Positions 40,994 to 49,571 of a stretch of DNA of 64,000 nucleotides are shown here, in pieces. Location: NCBI RefSeq assembly GCF_022271435.1, contig NZ_JAFIQY010000010.1, positions 124,001-188,000 on the forward strand. Reading direction: 5' to 3'. Every line of letters starts with the position of its first letter. Position 1 is the first letter of the stretch. Below the pieces are notes generated by a model. The model was given only the letters and a program-made list of their open reading frames with translations. It did no database searches and was not told the DNA's origin. The stretch is from Streptomyces monomycini. Lineage in GTDB: Bacteria; Actinomycetota; Actinomycetes; Streptomycetales; Streptomycetaceae. A program made the position numbers and the translations under genes.

Positions 40994-41055
40994 CGTCCCC
41001 GGGCCTCCGGGCCCGTACGGCGGAAAACAGGCCTCCGGGCCCGTACGGCGAAAAG
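40994..41055. repeat. Direct repeat GGGCCTCCGGGCCCGTACGGCG
   Basis: Two nearly identical ~25-bp copies (about 41000-41025 and 41029-41055, each ending in GAAAA) lie between the transpeptidase stop and its terminator. No role suggested. Confidence 0.6.
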
Positions 41056-41088
41056 GTGGCCGGTCCCCGCGCGGGGACCGGCCACCTT
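41053..41088. terminator. Perfect 36-bp palindromic terminator
   Basis: AAGGTGGCCGGTCCCCGC (41053-41070) is followed directly by its exact complement to 41088, so a long stem with a CGCG apical turn forms on either strand. With flanking A and T residues it should terminate both the transpeptidase and the convergent fruA transcripts. Confidence 0.92.
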
Positions 41089-41107
41089 CGTTCTTCGTCC
41101 GCTACGG

Positions 41108-43162
41108 TCAGGCGGCCACCGGGGTGCTCCCGGCCGGTGCCTGGGCCGGTTCGGCCGCGGACTCGGGGGCGGACCCGGGAGCGGCCGGCTTGCGCAGGCC
41201 CTTGAGAAGGATGACCAAGGCGGTGGTGACCGCCGTACCGGCCAGTACGGCCACCAGGTAGAGCAGCGGCTGCCCGATCAGCGGCACCACGAAGACGCCG
41301 CCGTGCGGGGCCCGGAGCGTGCAGCCGAACGCCATCGACAGGGCGCCGGTCACCGCGCCGCCCGCCATCGCGGACGGGATGACGCGCAGCGGGTCGGCCG
41401 CCGCGAACGGGATCGCGCCCTCGGTGATGAACGACGCGCCCAGCACCCAGGCGGCCTTCCCGTTCTCCCGCTCGGTACGGGTGAACAGGCGGCCCCGTAC
41501 GGTCGTGGCCAGCGCCATGGCCAGCGGCGGCACCATGCCGGCCGCCATCGCCGCGGCCATCACCTTCAGGCTGCCGTCGTTGGGGTTGGCGAGGCCGCCC
41601 ACGGCGAACGCGTACGCCACCTTGTTGAGCGGGCCGCCGAGGTCGAACGTCATCATCAGCCCGAGGATGACGCCCAGGATGACGGCGTTGGCGCCGGACA
41701 GCCCGCTCAGCCAGTCGGTCAGCGCCTTCTGGAGCGCGGCGATCGGCTTGCCGACCACCAGGAACATCAGGAATCCGACGACCGCCGACGAGATCAGCGG
41801 GATGACGACGACCGGCATGATCCCGCGCAGCGCGGGCGGCACCGCGACCCGCTGGACCGCCATCACCACCGCGCCCGCGAGCAGACCGGCGATCAGTCCG
41901 CCGAGGAAGCCCGCGTTGACGGTCAGTGCGATCGCGCCGCCGACGAAGCCCGGCACCAGTCCCGGCCGGTCGGCCATGCCGTACGCGATGAAGCCCGCCA
42001 GTACGGGGACGAGGAAGCCGAACGCCACGCCGCCGGTCTGGAAGAGCAGCGCCGCCCAGCTCGCGGCCTCGCTCCACACGAAGTGCTCGGCGACGGACGG
42101 CGCCTTGTCGATGCCGTACCCGCCGATCGCGAAGCCCAGGGCGATCAGCAGACCGCCCGCCGCGACGAACGGGACCATGTAGCTGACGCCGGTCATCAGC
42201 CACTTGCGCAGCCGGGTACCGAAGCCGTCGCCCGCCTCGCCGTTCCGGTCCATGGGTACGGGCCCGGCCGCCGGCGTGGAGATGTCGCCGCGCGCGGCCT
42301 TCTTCCGTACTTCCGCGATCAGTTCGGCGGGCCGGTTGACGCCTGCCTTGACCCCGACGTCCACCGTCGGCTTCCCGGCGAACCGCGCCTTGTCCCGAAC
42401 TTCCACGTCGTGCGCGAAGATCACGCCGTCCGCCGCGGCGACGACTTCCGGGGCCAGCCGCTTGAACCCGGCCGATCCCTGGGTCTCCACGATCAGTTCG
42501 ACACCGGCCTCCTTGCCCGCCTTGGCCAGTGCTTCGGCGGCCATGTAGGTGTGGGCGATGCCGGTGGGGCAGGAGGTGACGGCGACGATCTTGAAGGGGG
42601 CGGCGGGAGGGGACGTTTCCTCCCAGGCGGCGTCGGCCTCAGCGGTCGCCGCAGGTACGGCCGTCGCCCCGGGTACGGACGGAGCATCCGTTACGGACGG
42701 AGCATCCGTTACGGCAGCCGGTTCGTCGCCCCGGATCAGCACCGCCGCGGCCCCCGCGTCGTCCGCCGCCCGCAGCGCCCCCGTGAACTCCTCGTCCATC
42801 AGGTGCCGGGCCAGCGCCGACAGGATCGACAGGTGGTCGGCGTCGCCGCCCGCCGGGGCCGCGATCAGGAAGACCAGGTCGGCGGGCCCGTCCGCCGCGC
42901 CGAAGTCGATCCCGGCGGCGCTGCGCCCGAAGGCGAGCGTCGGCTCGGTGACGTGCGCGCTGCGGCAGTGCGGTATGCCGATGCCGCCGTCCAGGCCGGT
43001 CGGCATCTGGGCCTCCCGCGCGGCCACGTCCGCGAGGAAGCCCTCCAGATCGGTGACCCGGCCCAGCCCGGCCATCCGCTCGGCCAGCGACCGCGCGGCC
43101 GCTTCCTTGCTCTCGGCGGACAGGTCGAGATCGACCAGTTCCGCGGTGATCAGCTCACTCAT
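41108..43162 (-). CDS. fruA: PTS fructose-specific EIIABC permease
   Basis: 684 residues in the order EIIA (phospho-His65 in GIGIPHCRSAH), EIIB (Cys198 in VAVTSCPTGIAHTYMAAEAL) and EIIC with ~9-10 membrane segments (WLMTGVSYMVPFVAAGGLLI, GFLGGLIAGLLAGAVV). It phosphorylates fructose to fructose-1-phosphate during uptake. A ~35-residue TDAPSV repeat links A and B. AAGGAG lies 7 nt before the ATG. It ends the operon fruR-fruK-fruA. Confidence 0.96.
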   Translation of the reverse strand: MSELITAELVDLDLSAESKEAAARSLAERMAGLGRVTDLEGFLADVAAREAQMPTGLDGGIGIPHCRSAHVTEPTLAFGRSAAGIDFGAADGPADLVFLIAAPAGGDADHLSILSALARHLMDEEFTGALRAADDAGAAAVLIRGDEPAAVTDAPSVTDAPSVPGATAVPAATAEADAAWEETSPPAAPFKIVAVTSCPTGIAHTYMAAEALAKAGKEAGVELIVETQGSAGFKRLAPEVVAAADGVIFAHDVEVRDKARFAGKPTVDVGVKAGVNRPAELIAEVRKKAARGDISTPAAGPVPMDRNGEAGDGFGTRLRKWLMTGVSYMVPFVAAGGLLIALGFAIGGYGIDKAPSVAEHFVWSEAASWAALLFQTGGVAFGFLVPVLAGFIAYGMADRPGLVPGFVGGAIALTVNAGFLGGLIAGLLAGAVVMAVQRVAVPPALRGIMPVVVIPLISSAVVGFLMFLVVGKPIAALQKALTDWLSGLSGANAVILGVILGLMMTFDLGGPLNKVAYAFAVGGLANPNDGSLKVMAAAMAAGMVPPLAMALATTVRGRLFTRTERENGKAAWVLGASFITEGAIPFAAADPLRVIPSAMAGGAVTGALSMAFGCTLRAPHGGVFVVPLIGQPLLYLVAVLAGTAVTTALVILLKGLRKPAAPGSAPESAAEPAQAPAGSTPVAA

Positions 43163-43234
43163 CGCGGGCTCCTTCGCTCGCATCACGTCCACGCCCGGTC
43201 CCGACGGAAACCGGTCCGCTCCACCCCGCCCCGC

Positions 43235-44182
43235 TCATCCCGCCGGCTCCCGCAGCTCCCTCGCCACCGGCACGGTCTCCCCCACGGCCACCGCCGAGAG
43301 ATCAAGGTCCTCCGGCGTCGGCATGGCGCTGCCCGGCAGCTGCACGGCTGCTGCCCCGTAGGCCACGGCCGCGGCCAGGGCCCGTACGCCCGTGCCGCCC
43401 GCCGCCAGGAACCCGGCCAGCGACGCGTCGCCCGCGCCGACGTTGCTGCGTACGGTCGCCACCGGCGCGGAGGCGAAGTGCTCCCCGTCGCCGTCGACGA
43501 GCAGCTGCCCGTCCGCGCCGAGGGAGGCGAGCACCGCGCCCGCGCCCAGGGCGCGCAGTTCCCGCGCGGCTTCCACGGCGTCGCCGACGGTGCGCAGCGG
43601 ACGGCCCACCGCCTGGGCCAGTTCCTCCGCATTGGGCTTGACCACGTCGGGGCGTGCCTCCAGCGCGGCGGTCAGCGACGGCCCGGACGTGTCCAGGGCG
43701 ATCCGGGCACCGGCCCGGTGCACCTGGGCGACCAGTTCCGCGTACCAGGAGGGGGCCAGGCCGCGCGGCAGGCTGCCGCAGCAGGCGATCCAGTCCGCTC
43801 CGGCCGAGCGGGTCCGTACGGTGCCGAGGAGCGCCCGCGACTCGTCGGGGGTCAGCTCGGGCCCGGCCGCGTTGATCTTCGTGAGGGTGCCGTCCGGTTC
43901 GACGGCGGAGATGTTCGACCGGGTCTGTCCGGCCACCGGCACGCCCGCGACCTCGATGCCCTCCGCCGCCAGCAGGTCCCCCAGCGCCGCGCCCGCCGGG
44001 CCGCCGAGCGGCAGGACGGCCAGCGTGCGGTGCCCGGCCGCGGCCACGGCGCGGGAGACGTTGACGCCCTTGCCGCCCGGGTCGATGCGGTCCGCGGTGG
44101 CCCGCAGCACGGCGCCGCGCTCCAGCGCCGGGATCTCGTACGTGCGGTCCAGGCTGGGATTGGGGGTGACGGTGAGGATCAT
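43235..44182 (-). CDS. fruK: 1-phosphofructokinase
   Basis: 315 residues of the PfkB family: MILTVTPNPSLDRTYEI, DRIDPGGKGVNVSRAVAAAG, VVKPNAEELAQAVGRPL and the catalytic SNVGAGDASLAGFLAAGG with the Asp base. It converts fructose-1-phosphate to fructose-1,6-bisphosphate. The ATG overlaps the fruR stop (ATGA), so the two are translationally coupled. Confidence 0.95.
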   Translation of the reverse strand: MILTVTPNPSLDRTYEIPALERGAVLRATADRIDPGGKGVNVSRAVAAAGHRTLAVLPLGGPAGAALGDLLAAEGIEVAGVPVAGQTRSNISAVEPDGTLTKINAAGPELTPDESRALLGTVRTRSAGADWIACCGSLPRGLAPSWYAELVAQVHRAGARIALDTSGPSLTAALEARPDVVKPNAEELAQAVGRPLRTVGDAVEAARELRALGAGAVLASLGADGQLLVDGDGEHFASAPVATVRSNVGAGDASLAGFLAAGGTGVRALAAAVAYGAAAVQLPGSAMPTPEDLDLSAVAVGETVPVARELREPAG

Positions 44183-44949
44183 GCGCGCACTACTTCCGTG
44201 CCCGCGCGCTCGATGGCGAGGGCGTCGTCGGGGCTGAGCCCGGTGTCGGTGACGAGCAGGTCCACGTCGGCGAGTCCGCCGAAGCGGGCGAAGTGCACCT
44301 GCCCGAACTTGCTGCTGTCCGCGACGAGCACGACCCGCCGCGCGGCGGCCATCGCCGCCCGCTTCACGGCCGCCTCGGCGAGGTCGGGGGTGGTCAGGCC
44401 GCCCTCCAGGGAGAAGCCGTTGGTCGCCAGGAAGACCACGTCCGCGTTGATCTCGCGGTAGGCGCGCAGCGCCCAGTCGTCGACCGCGGCCCGCGTACGG
44501 TGCCGGATGCGGCCGCCGACGAGGTGAAGGGTCAGGCCCGGGTGGTCGGCCAGCCGGGCGGCGACCGGGAGCGCGTGCGTGACGACGGTCAGCTCGGCCT
44601 CCAGCGGCAGTTCGGCGGCGATCCGGGCGGCCGTGGTGCCCGCGTCGAGGATCACGCTGCCGGGCGCCGACCCGCCGGGCAGCTCCGCGAGGGCGGCCCG
44701 CGCGATGCGCTGCTTCTCGTCGGCGGCGACGGTGTCCCGCTCGGCGAGGTCCGGCTCGAAGTCCAGGCGCCCGGCGGGGATGGCGCCGCCGTGCACCCGG
44801 CGGACCAGGCCGGCCCGGTCCAGGGCCTTCAGGTCCCGGCGTACGGTCTCGGCGGTGACCTGGAACTCCTCGGCGAGCGAGAGGACGTCGACCCGTCCGC
44901 TCTCCCGCGCCAGTCGCAGGATCTCCTGCTGCCGCTCCGCTGCGTACAT
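44179..44949 (-). CDS. fruR: DeoR-family fructose operon regulator
   Basis: 256 residues: an N-terminal DeoR HTH (RQQEILRLARESGRVDVLSL, TAETVRRDLKALDRAGLVRR, VHGGAI) and a C-terminal sugar-phosphate sensing domain (ILDAGTTAARIA, FLATNGFSLEGGLTTPDLAE, DSSKFGQVHFARF). It most likely represses the fru operon and is relieved by fructose-1-phosphate. ATG at 44949 begins MYAAERQQ, the normal start for the family. Confidence 0.93.
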   Translation of the reverse strand: MYAAERQQEILRLARESGRVDVLSLAEEFQVTAETVRRDLKALDRAGLVRRVHGGAIPAGRLDFEPDLAERDTVAADEKQRIARAALAELPGGSAPGSVILDAGTTAARIAAELPLEAELTVVTHALPVAARLADHPGLTLHLVGGRIRHRTRAAVDDWALRAYREINADVVFLATNGFSLEGGLTTPDLAEAAVKRAAMAAARRVVLVADSSKFGQVHFARFGGLADVDLLVTDTGLSPDDALAIERAGTEVVRA

Positions 44950-45060
44950 GTGACTTCGTGCCTGCCTCGTGCCCGACCGTGTGGTTTCGAGCCAAAGGTA
45001 CGTCCGGTTGAGCGGGAAGTAAACACATCCGGGCACCCAACAAAACCAAACGGGCATGAG
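44950..45060 (-). promoter_or_regulatory. fru operon promoter region
   Basis: An AT-richer stretch upstream of fruR reads, on the minus strand, GTTTGGTTTTGTTGGG and GTGTTTACTTCCC. These GTTT-containing half-sites are plausible FruR contacts. The precise -10/-35 are not clear. Confidence 0.45.
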
Positions 45061-45071
45061 TGGACAACAAA

Positions 45072-45109
45072 GAGCCCCGGCGCCGAGGGGGGGTTCGGCA
45101 CCGGGGCTC
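45072..45109 (-). terminator. Terminator hairpin downstream of hrdD
   Basis: GAGCCCCGG...GCCGA pairs with TCGGC...CCGGGGCTC around a GGGGGGGT loop. It is 145 nt beyond the hrdD stop and upstream of fruR, so it separates the two minus-strand units. Confidence 0.75.
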
Positions 45110-45126
45110 GTCTATGGGGGGGAAGG

Positions 45127-45155
45127 GGCGGGGTCGGGTCGGGTCGGGTCGGGGG
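45127..45155 (+). repeat. G-quadruplex-capable GGGTC tandem run
   Basis: GGGGCGGGG is followed by four GGGTC units and GGGGG, six G-tracts of three or more separated by one or two bases. It meets the standard intramolecular G-quadruplex pattern on the plus strand (non-template for hrdD, whose 3' region it follows). Confidence 0.7.
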
Positions 45156-45254
45156 CAAGCTGTCGCCCCTCACCAGGTCAGGCCACCGCTGACCGGGAGA
45201 GGGAACGCAGGCGCCACGTCCACCACCGGGCCGCAGACGGCGGCCCCGCGGCCG

Positions 45255-46256
45255 CTACGCCGCCGCGTCGAACCCCGTGTCACGCGCCATCCGCTTCAGC
45301 TCCAGCAGCGCGTGCTTCTCTATCTGCCGGATCCGCTCGCGCGTCAGGCCGTGCTGCTTGCCGACCTCGGTGAGGGTCCGCTCGCGGCCGTCCTCGATGC
45401 CGTACCGCGCCTTGATGATCGAGGCCGTACGGTGGTCGAGCCGGTCGATCAGGTCCTCCAGCTCCTCGCTGCGCAGCAGCGTCAGGACGGACTGCTCGGG
45501 CGAGGCCGCGGAGGTGTCCTCCAGCAGGTCGCCGAACTGGGTGTCGCCCTCGTCGTCGACGGACATGTTCAGACTGACCGGGTCGCGGGCCCAGTCCAGG
45601 ACGTCGGTGACGCGCTCGGGCGTGGAGCCCAGCTCCTGGGCGACCTCGGCGGGCTCCGGGTCGCGGCCGTTCTCACGGTTGAACTCGCGCTGGACGCGGC
45701 GGATGCGGCCCAGCTCCTCCACGAGGTGGACGGGGAGCCGGATGGTGCGCGACTGGTCCGCGATGGAGCGGGTGATGGCCTGGCGGATCCACCACGTCGC
45801 GTACGTGGAGAACTTGAAGCCCTTCGCGTAGTCGAACTTCTCGACCGCGCGGACCAGGCCCGCGTTGCCCTCCTGGATCAGGTCGAGCAGGGGCAGACCG
45901 GCGCGCGGGTAGCGGCGGGCGACCGCTACGACCAGGCGCAGGTTGGAGCGGATGAAGACGTCCTTGGCCTTCTCGGCCTCTTCGGCCAGCGCTTCGAGCT
46001 CCTCGCGGGTGCCGCCGGCGGCGTTGCCGTCATCGACGGTCCCGTCGAGGATCTGCCGGGCGTAGACGCCCGCCTCGATGGTCTGGGACAGCTCGACCTC
46101 CCTGGCGGCGTCGAGCAGGGGTGTTCGCGCGATCTCGTCGAGGTACATGCCGACCAGGTCGCGGTCGGCGATCTCCCCGCCTACGGCGCGAACACTGTTG
46201 GCCCCGTCAGCACCGCTGCTGGTGGCCTGACGTCGGGCGACGGCACGGGTTGCCAT
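45255..46256 (-). CDS. hrdD: HrdD-type group 2 sigma-70 factor
   Basis: 333 residues: MATRAVARRQATSSG start, region 1.2 DRDLVGMYLDEIARTPLLDA, region 2 FIRSNLRLVVAVARRYPRAG and LDLIQEGNAGLVRAVEKFDY with WWIRQAITRSIADQ, region 3 RRVQREFNRENGRDPEPAEV and region 4.2 LTEVGKQHGLTRERIRQIEK. Length and sequence match Streptomyces HrdD rather than the essential HrdB (which has a long N-terminal extension). HrdD directs RNA polymerase to alternative promoters and is dispensable in S. coelicolor. GGGAG precedes the ATG by 8 nt. The upstream sigma-R promoter fits known thiol-stress control. Confidence 0.94.
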   Translation of the reverse strand: MATRAVARRQATSSGADGANSVRAVGGEIADRDLVGMYLDEIARTPLLDAAREVELSQTIEAGVYARQILDGTVDDGNAAGGTREELEALAEEAEKAKDVFIRSNLRLVVAVARRYPRAGLPLLDLIQEGNAGLVRAVEKFDYAKGFKFSTYATWWIRQAITRSIADQSRTIRLPVHLVEELGRIRRVQREFNRENGRDPEPAEVAQELGSTPERVTDVLDWARDPVSLNMSVDDEGDTQFGDLLEDTSAASPEQSVLTLLRSEELEDLIDRLDHRTASIIKARYGIEDGRERTLTEVGKQHGLTRERIRQIEKHALLELKRMARDTGFDAAA

Positions 46257-46344
46257 GCGTGTGCTCCCTTTGCGATGAGTCGGTCGCGGGATGGTGGCGG
46301 TGGGACACCGGGTGCGAGACCCGAGTACCCCTTCCGAAGGAAAC

Positions 46345-46371
46345 AACGGCTGGAATCCGGACAGAATTCCC
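46345..46371 (-). promoter_or_regulatory. Sigma-R (thiol-oxidative stress) promoter of hrdD
   Basis: On the minus strand GGGAAT (46366-46371), 18 nt, GTT(G) (46345-46347): an exact match to the sigma-R consensus GGAAT-N18-GTT. It lies ~90 nt before the hrdD start. hrdD is a recorded sigma-R target in S. coelicolor. Confidence 0.88.
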
Positions 46372-46431
46372 CTGCCGAGCACCTATTTTCGTGATCATGC
46401 AGTACCCTGCATGCCCCACCGAGAAGGCCGG

Positions 46432-46812
46432 ATGTCTCCGGAGTACCGGGAAGCGCAGGTCAGGGCGGCAACCGAGGCCGGCCTCGGCAGCCTCACGGAC
46501 CTCTACGACCACTACGTCCGTGAGACGCCCATCACCTTCGACGCGGAGCCCTTCACCCCCGAGCAGCGCCGCTCGTGGTTGCTCTCCCACCCTGAAGACG
46601 GCCCGCACCGCCTTCTGGTTGCCCGGGACCGGACAAACCGGAGTCTCTTGGGTTGTGTGACCAGTACGCCTTTCCGGATCAAGCCGGCCTATGCCACCTC
46701 GGTGGAGGTCGGCGTCCACTGCGCGCCCGAGGCTGTCGGGCGCGGTGCCGGCACGCTGCTGTACAAGGCGCTCTTCGAGGCACTGACGGACGAGGACGTG
46801 CACCTGGACTGA
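46432..46812 (+). CDS. GNAT acetyltransferase, C-terminally truncated
   Basis: 126 residues match the first two thirds of phosphinothricin-acetyltransferase-like GNATs: LTDLYDHYVRETPITFDAEP, RSWLLSHPEDGPHRLLVARD and GVHCAPEAVGRGAGTLLYKA (acetyl-CoA loop). The frame stops at EDVHLD, where full-length relatives continue with 40-50 residues including an ALH-x-x-x-GF helix; none of the three frames restores that. It is probably a decayed or truncated gene. ATG 46432 has GAAGG 6 nt upstream. It is divergent from hrdD. Confidence 0.65.
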   Translation: MSPEYREAQVRAATEAGLGSLTDLYDHYVRETPITFDAEPFTPEQRRSWLLSHPEDGPHRLLVARDRTNRSLLGCVTSTPFRIKPAYATSVEVGVHCAPEAVGRGAGTLLYKALFEALTDEDVHLD

Positions 46813-46923
46813 GCGCGGGCGCCCTCCCGTCGTCCGGCGACGGGCCGGAACCAGCCCCTCCAGTTGACGGTGGCGAGGCCCGGGTGTGGCCTGGAAGACG
46901 GGGGCGAGTGAGAGGAGCCCGTC

Positions 46924-47523
46924 ATGGAGACACCCGTCCACCGGAACGGCGCCACCGCGGACCCGCAGCCCGGGCCCACGTCCCGGTCACAGTCCCAGCC
47001 CCGGTCCCGGTCCCAGTCCCAGTTCCGGTCACCGTCACAGCTTCAGTCCCAGGCGACCCCGCACGAGAACGCACCCGGCTCGAAGCGGCGCGGCATGTCC
47101 ACCCCCGCCCTGGCCCTGCCCGTCGCCGCGGCGGTCCTCTACGGCCTGTGGACCGCCTTCGTCGACCGCACCAGCGGCTCCTCACTGGGCCACGCCTGGC
47201 TGCTGGGCCTGATCGCGGCCGCCGTCAGCGGAGCGCTCGGGCTGGCCCTGGTACGCATCCAGTCGACGCTGATCACCGAGGTGCGGGCGCTGGCGTACGG
47301 AACGCTGTTCGGCATCGCGATGGGCTACCTCTACAGCATCTCCCACACGTCCGGGCCGTCCATCCTGGAGTCGGTCCGGATGGGCCTGGTCATGGGCGCG
47401 GTGATGTTCGTCGTCTCCCTGTACGTCTTCCGCACCCACCGCACCCGCGAGCCCCACGGTGAACACCGCCCCCGCGGAGCACACCGGGCGCACGGAGCGC
47501 ACCGGGCACACCCGACGCACTGA
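46924..47523 (+). CDS. Hypothetical four-TM membrane protein
   Basis: 199 residues: a Ser-Gln/Arg repeat head (residues ~20-45), four membrane segments (ALALPVAAAVLYGLWTAFVD, WLLGLIAAAVSGALGLALVR, LAYGTLFGIAMGYLYSIS, VRMGLVMGAVMFVVSLYVF) and a His/Arg-rich tail of AHRAHG units. GAGAGGAG precedes the ATG. No family recognised; probable integral membrane protein. Confidence 0.7.
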   Translation: METPVHRNGATADPQPGPTSRSQSQPRSRSQSQFRSPSQLQSQATPHENAPGSKRRGMSTPALALPVAAAVLYGLWTAFVDRTSGSSLGHAWLLGLIAAAVSGALGLALVRIQSTLITEVRALAYGTLFGIAMGYLYSISHTSGPSILESVRMGLVMGAVMFVVSLYVFRTHRTREPHGEHRPRGAHRAHGAHRAHPTH

Positions 47524-47571
47524 GGCGGCGCCTCGACCGCCTTGATCTCACGCCGGCACCGCGCCGATGCC

Positions 47572-48120
47572 CTACTCGGGCACGACGGTGACCTCGGGCG
47601 GCTCGGCGCCGTTCCCCCTCCGGATGACGCGCAGGGGGCCGCCGGGCCGCCACGTCTCCAGCACGATGTGCGGGTCCTCGACGTACGTACGGACCACCTC
47701 GGTCAGCTCCGTACGGAACAGATGGAACGGCTCCGTCGGACTCGTCTCCACCACATACTGTGCGAGCAGCGCCGGATCGGTGACCTCCATGGCTCGCCCG
47801 GCGAGCCGTACGTCGCCGCTCGCCATGTCCGAGGAGGGCCCCGGATCGGAGTGCAGGGCGAAACGCGGGTCACGCCGCAGGTCCAGCGTCTTGCGGGACC
47901 GGACCATCATGCCCAGCCACAGTTCACCGAAGCGGAAGTCCGCCTCGATGCCGCTCAGGCGCGGGGAGCCGTCGCGGCGGACCGTGCCGAGGACGTGCGG
48001 CCCGTGCGCCGTGAAACGTTCCTCCACCTGCCGCGCCAACCGGGGCTGTCCCGCCGCGAAGACGGCCCAGCGCACCCCCTCGGCACCACCGGCCGCGCCC
48101 GTCCCGTCACTCGTCCACAT
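47572..48120 (-). CDS. Pyridoxamine 5'-phosphate oxidase-like (FMN/split-barrel) protein
   Basis: 182 residues with the split-barrel pattern: HVLGTVRRDGSPRLSGIEAD, LWLGMMVRSRKTLDLRRDPR, FALHSDPG and VRLAGRAMEVTDPALLAQYV. Such proteins bind FMN, F420 or haem. ATG at 48120 is preferred because GGGAG lies 7 nt upstream; a longer frame exists to 48219. It is convergent with the membrane protein. Confidence 0.85.
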   Translation of the reverse strand: MWTSDGTGAAGGAEGVRWAVFAAGQPRLARQVEERFTAHGPHVLGTVRRDGSPRLSGIEADFRFGELWLGMMVRSRKTLDLRRDPRFALHSDPGPSSDMASGDVRLAGRAMEVTDPALLAQYVVETSPTEPFHLFRTELTEVVRTYVEDPHIVLETWRPGGPLRVIRRGNGAEPPEVTVVPE

Positions 48121-48372
48121 GTCAGCGCTCCCATGTGGCGCGTCGCCCGCGCCTGTCTCATCGCTCGCGGGGCGCCTCGGCGTCGCTACGCGGCTGGCTG
48201 TCCATTTGCGTCTCCTCACTCATCATGCCCTCGCCCTCCCGCCAATACCCGACATCTCCACTCGAATTGGGCTCGACACGGCGGGGCCCCTTCGGCCTTA
48301 CGACCATTTCCGTACGGAGGCATGGGACCGGCGTCCGTTACGGCGTCCGATCACCCGGCCTAGCCTCGGCGC

Positions 48373-49428
48373 ATGGACTTGGAGAGCGGCATTCTCGACG
48401 AGGCTCTGGAACGCCTGCACGCCTCGGGCCCCGAGTTCCAGGGGTTTCTCGCCAATCACGGGCCGATGGCGGTGGAGGCCCTGGTCCGGCACGGGCAGGC
48501 GGGTTCCGTCCACCGCTGGCTCGACCAGTACGCGACGAAGCTGGAGGAGGTGCCGAGCCCGCGGGAGGCGATCTCGGACGACGACTGGCGGACGGCGCTG
48601 GGCGATCCGCGCCGGGTCACCGACTGGACCGCGTACTTCACCCGGCTGGTCGCCGAGCGCCCGTGGCGGGAGGTGCTGGCCGAGTGGTGGCCGCGCCTGC
48701 TGCCCGGCATCGCCGGTGCCGCGACGCATCCCGTCATCCGGGTGGGTCATGTCGTACGGACGCTCCTCGACGACGGTGAGGAGGCGCCGCGCGTCGCGGA
48801 GTTGGCGCACGCGCTCGGTTACTGGGCGGCGCGCCACACCACGCTGCCCGTCACGGTGGTCCCCGCCGGCCCCGCCTCCCCCGACGAGGCGCTGGCCGCC
48901 CTCCCGCGCATCGCCGACCAGCAGGTCCTGCCGCTCGACGGTCTGGCCCAACTCCCCGGTACGCCGGGCTGGGCGGCCACGGCGGAATCACTGCGGGTGC
49001 CGTACGAGGACCCGGACGCCGCCCGTGAGCAGTTGGCCGCGCTGGTCCGGGCCACCGTCCACCGCTATCTCGACCACGGGCACGGCAACGGTGTCCTGAT
49101 GGTGCACACCGCCACCGCCCCGAACGCCGTGCTGCGCACCCTGCCCGCGCTCCCCCGTGACCTGTGGGCGGCATCGCTCGGCGCGGCCTGGGCGGCGAGT
49201 GCCGCGATCACTTCCGTCTACGCGGCCGGCGAGGCGCTGCCGCCGCTGGAGGGGGCCGGGCGGCTCACCCCGGAGGAGGTGTTCGAGCGTTCCGCCCGGC
49301 ACGGAGACGAGCACGTCATCAAGATGACCGACACGGCGTGGGACGTGGCGGCCTCGGCCGCGGACGGTGACGACCGGGCGCTGGCCGCCGCTGTGCGCGC
49401 CCAGCGGCTGATTTCCGCCGTTTCCTGA
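48373..49428 (+). CDS. Questin oxidase family protein (DUF4243)
   Basis: 351 residues beginning LDEALERLHASGPEFQGFLA with NHGPMAVEALVRHGQ, then HRWLDQYATKLEEVP and WWPRLLPGIAGAATHPVIRV with GHVVRTLL, and near the end HGDEHVIKMTDTAWDVAA. These His-rich motifs are those of questin oxidase/AflY-like enzymes, Baeyer-Villiger-type oxidases in fungal polyketide pathways that also occur widely in Streptomyces with unknown substrate. No biosynthetic cluster is adjacent. Confidence 0.9.
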   Translation: MDLESGILDEALERLHASGPEFQGFLANHGPMAVEALVRHGQAGSVHRWLDQYATKLEEVPSPREAISDDDWRTALGDPRRVTDWTAYFTRLVAERPWREVLAEWWPRLLPGIAGAATHPVIRVGHVVRTLLDDGEEAPRVAELAHALGYWAARHTTLPVTVVPAGPASPDEALAALPRIADQQVLPLDGLAQLPGTPGWAATAESLRVPYEDPDAAREQLAALVRATVHRYLDHGHGNGVLMVHTATAPNAVLRTLPALPRDLWAASLGAAWAASAAITSVYAAGEALPPLEGAGRLTPEEVFERSARHGDEHVIKMTDTAWDVAASAADGDDRALAAAVRAQRLISAVS

Positions 49429-49526
49429 ACGGATTGCCTCGGGTTGCGGCTGTTCCAGAGCGTTCCTGAAAAAACCGCAGTCCCTCGTACAACGGCTCAC
49501 CTGCGTATTTCCCGCCCGTCACCCTT

Positions 49527-49536
49527 AGTTAAAACT
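49527..49536. promoter_or_regulatory. Operator-like dyad before marR
   Basis: AGTT-AA-AACT lies in an AT-rich patch (TTAGTTAAAACTTCAAGAAA) 36 bp before the MarR start, a typical place for autoregulation. Confidence 0.4.
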
Positions 49537-49571
49537 TCAAGAAATGGCGGAGCGGTGAGACAGTGGATGGT

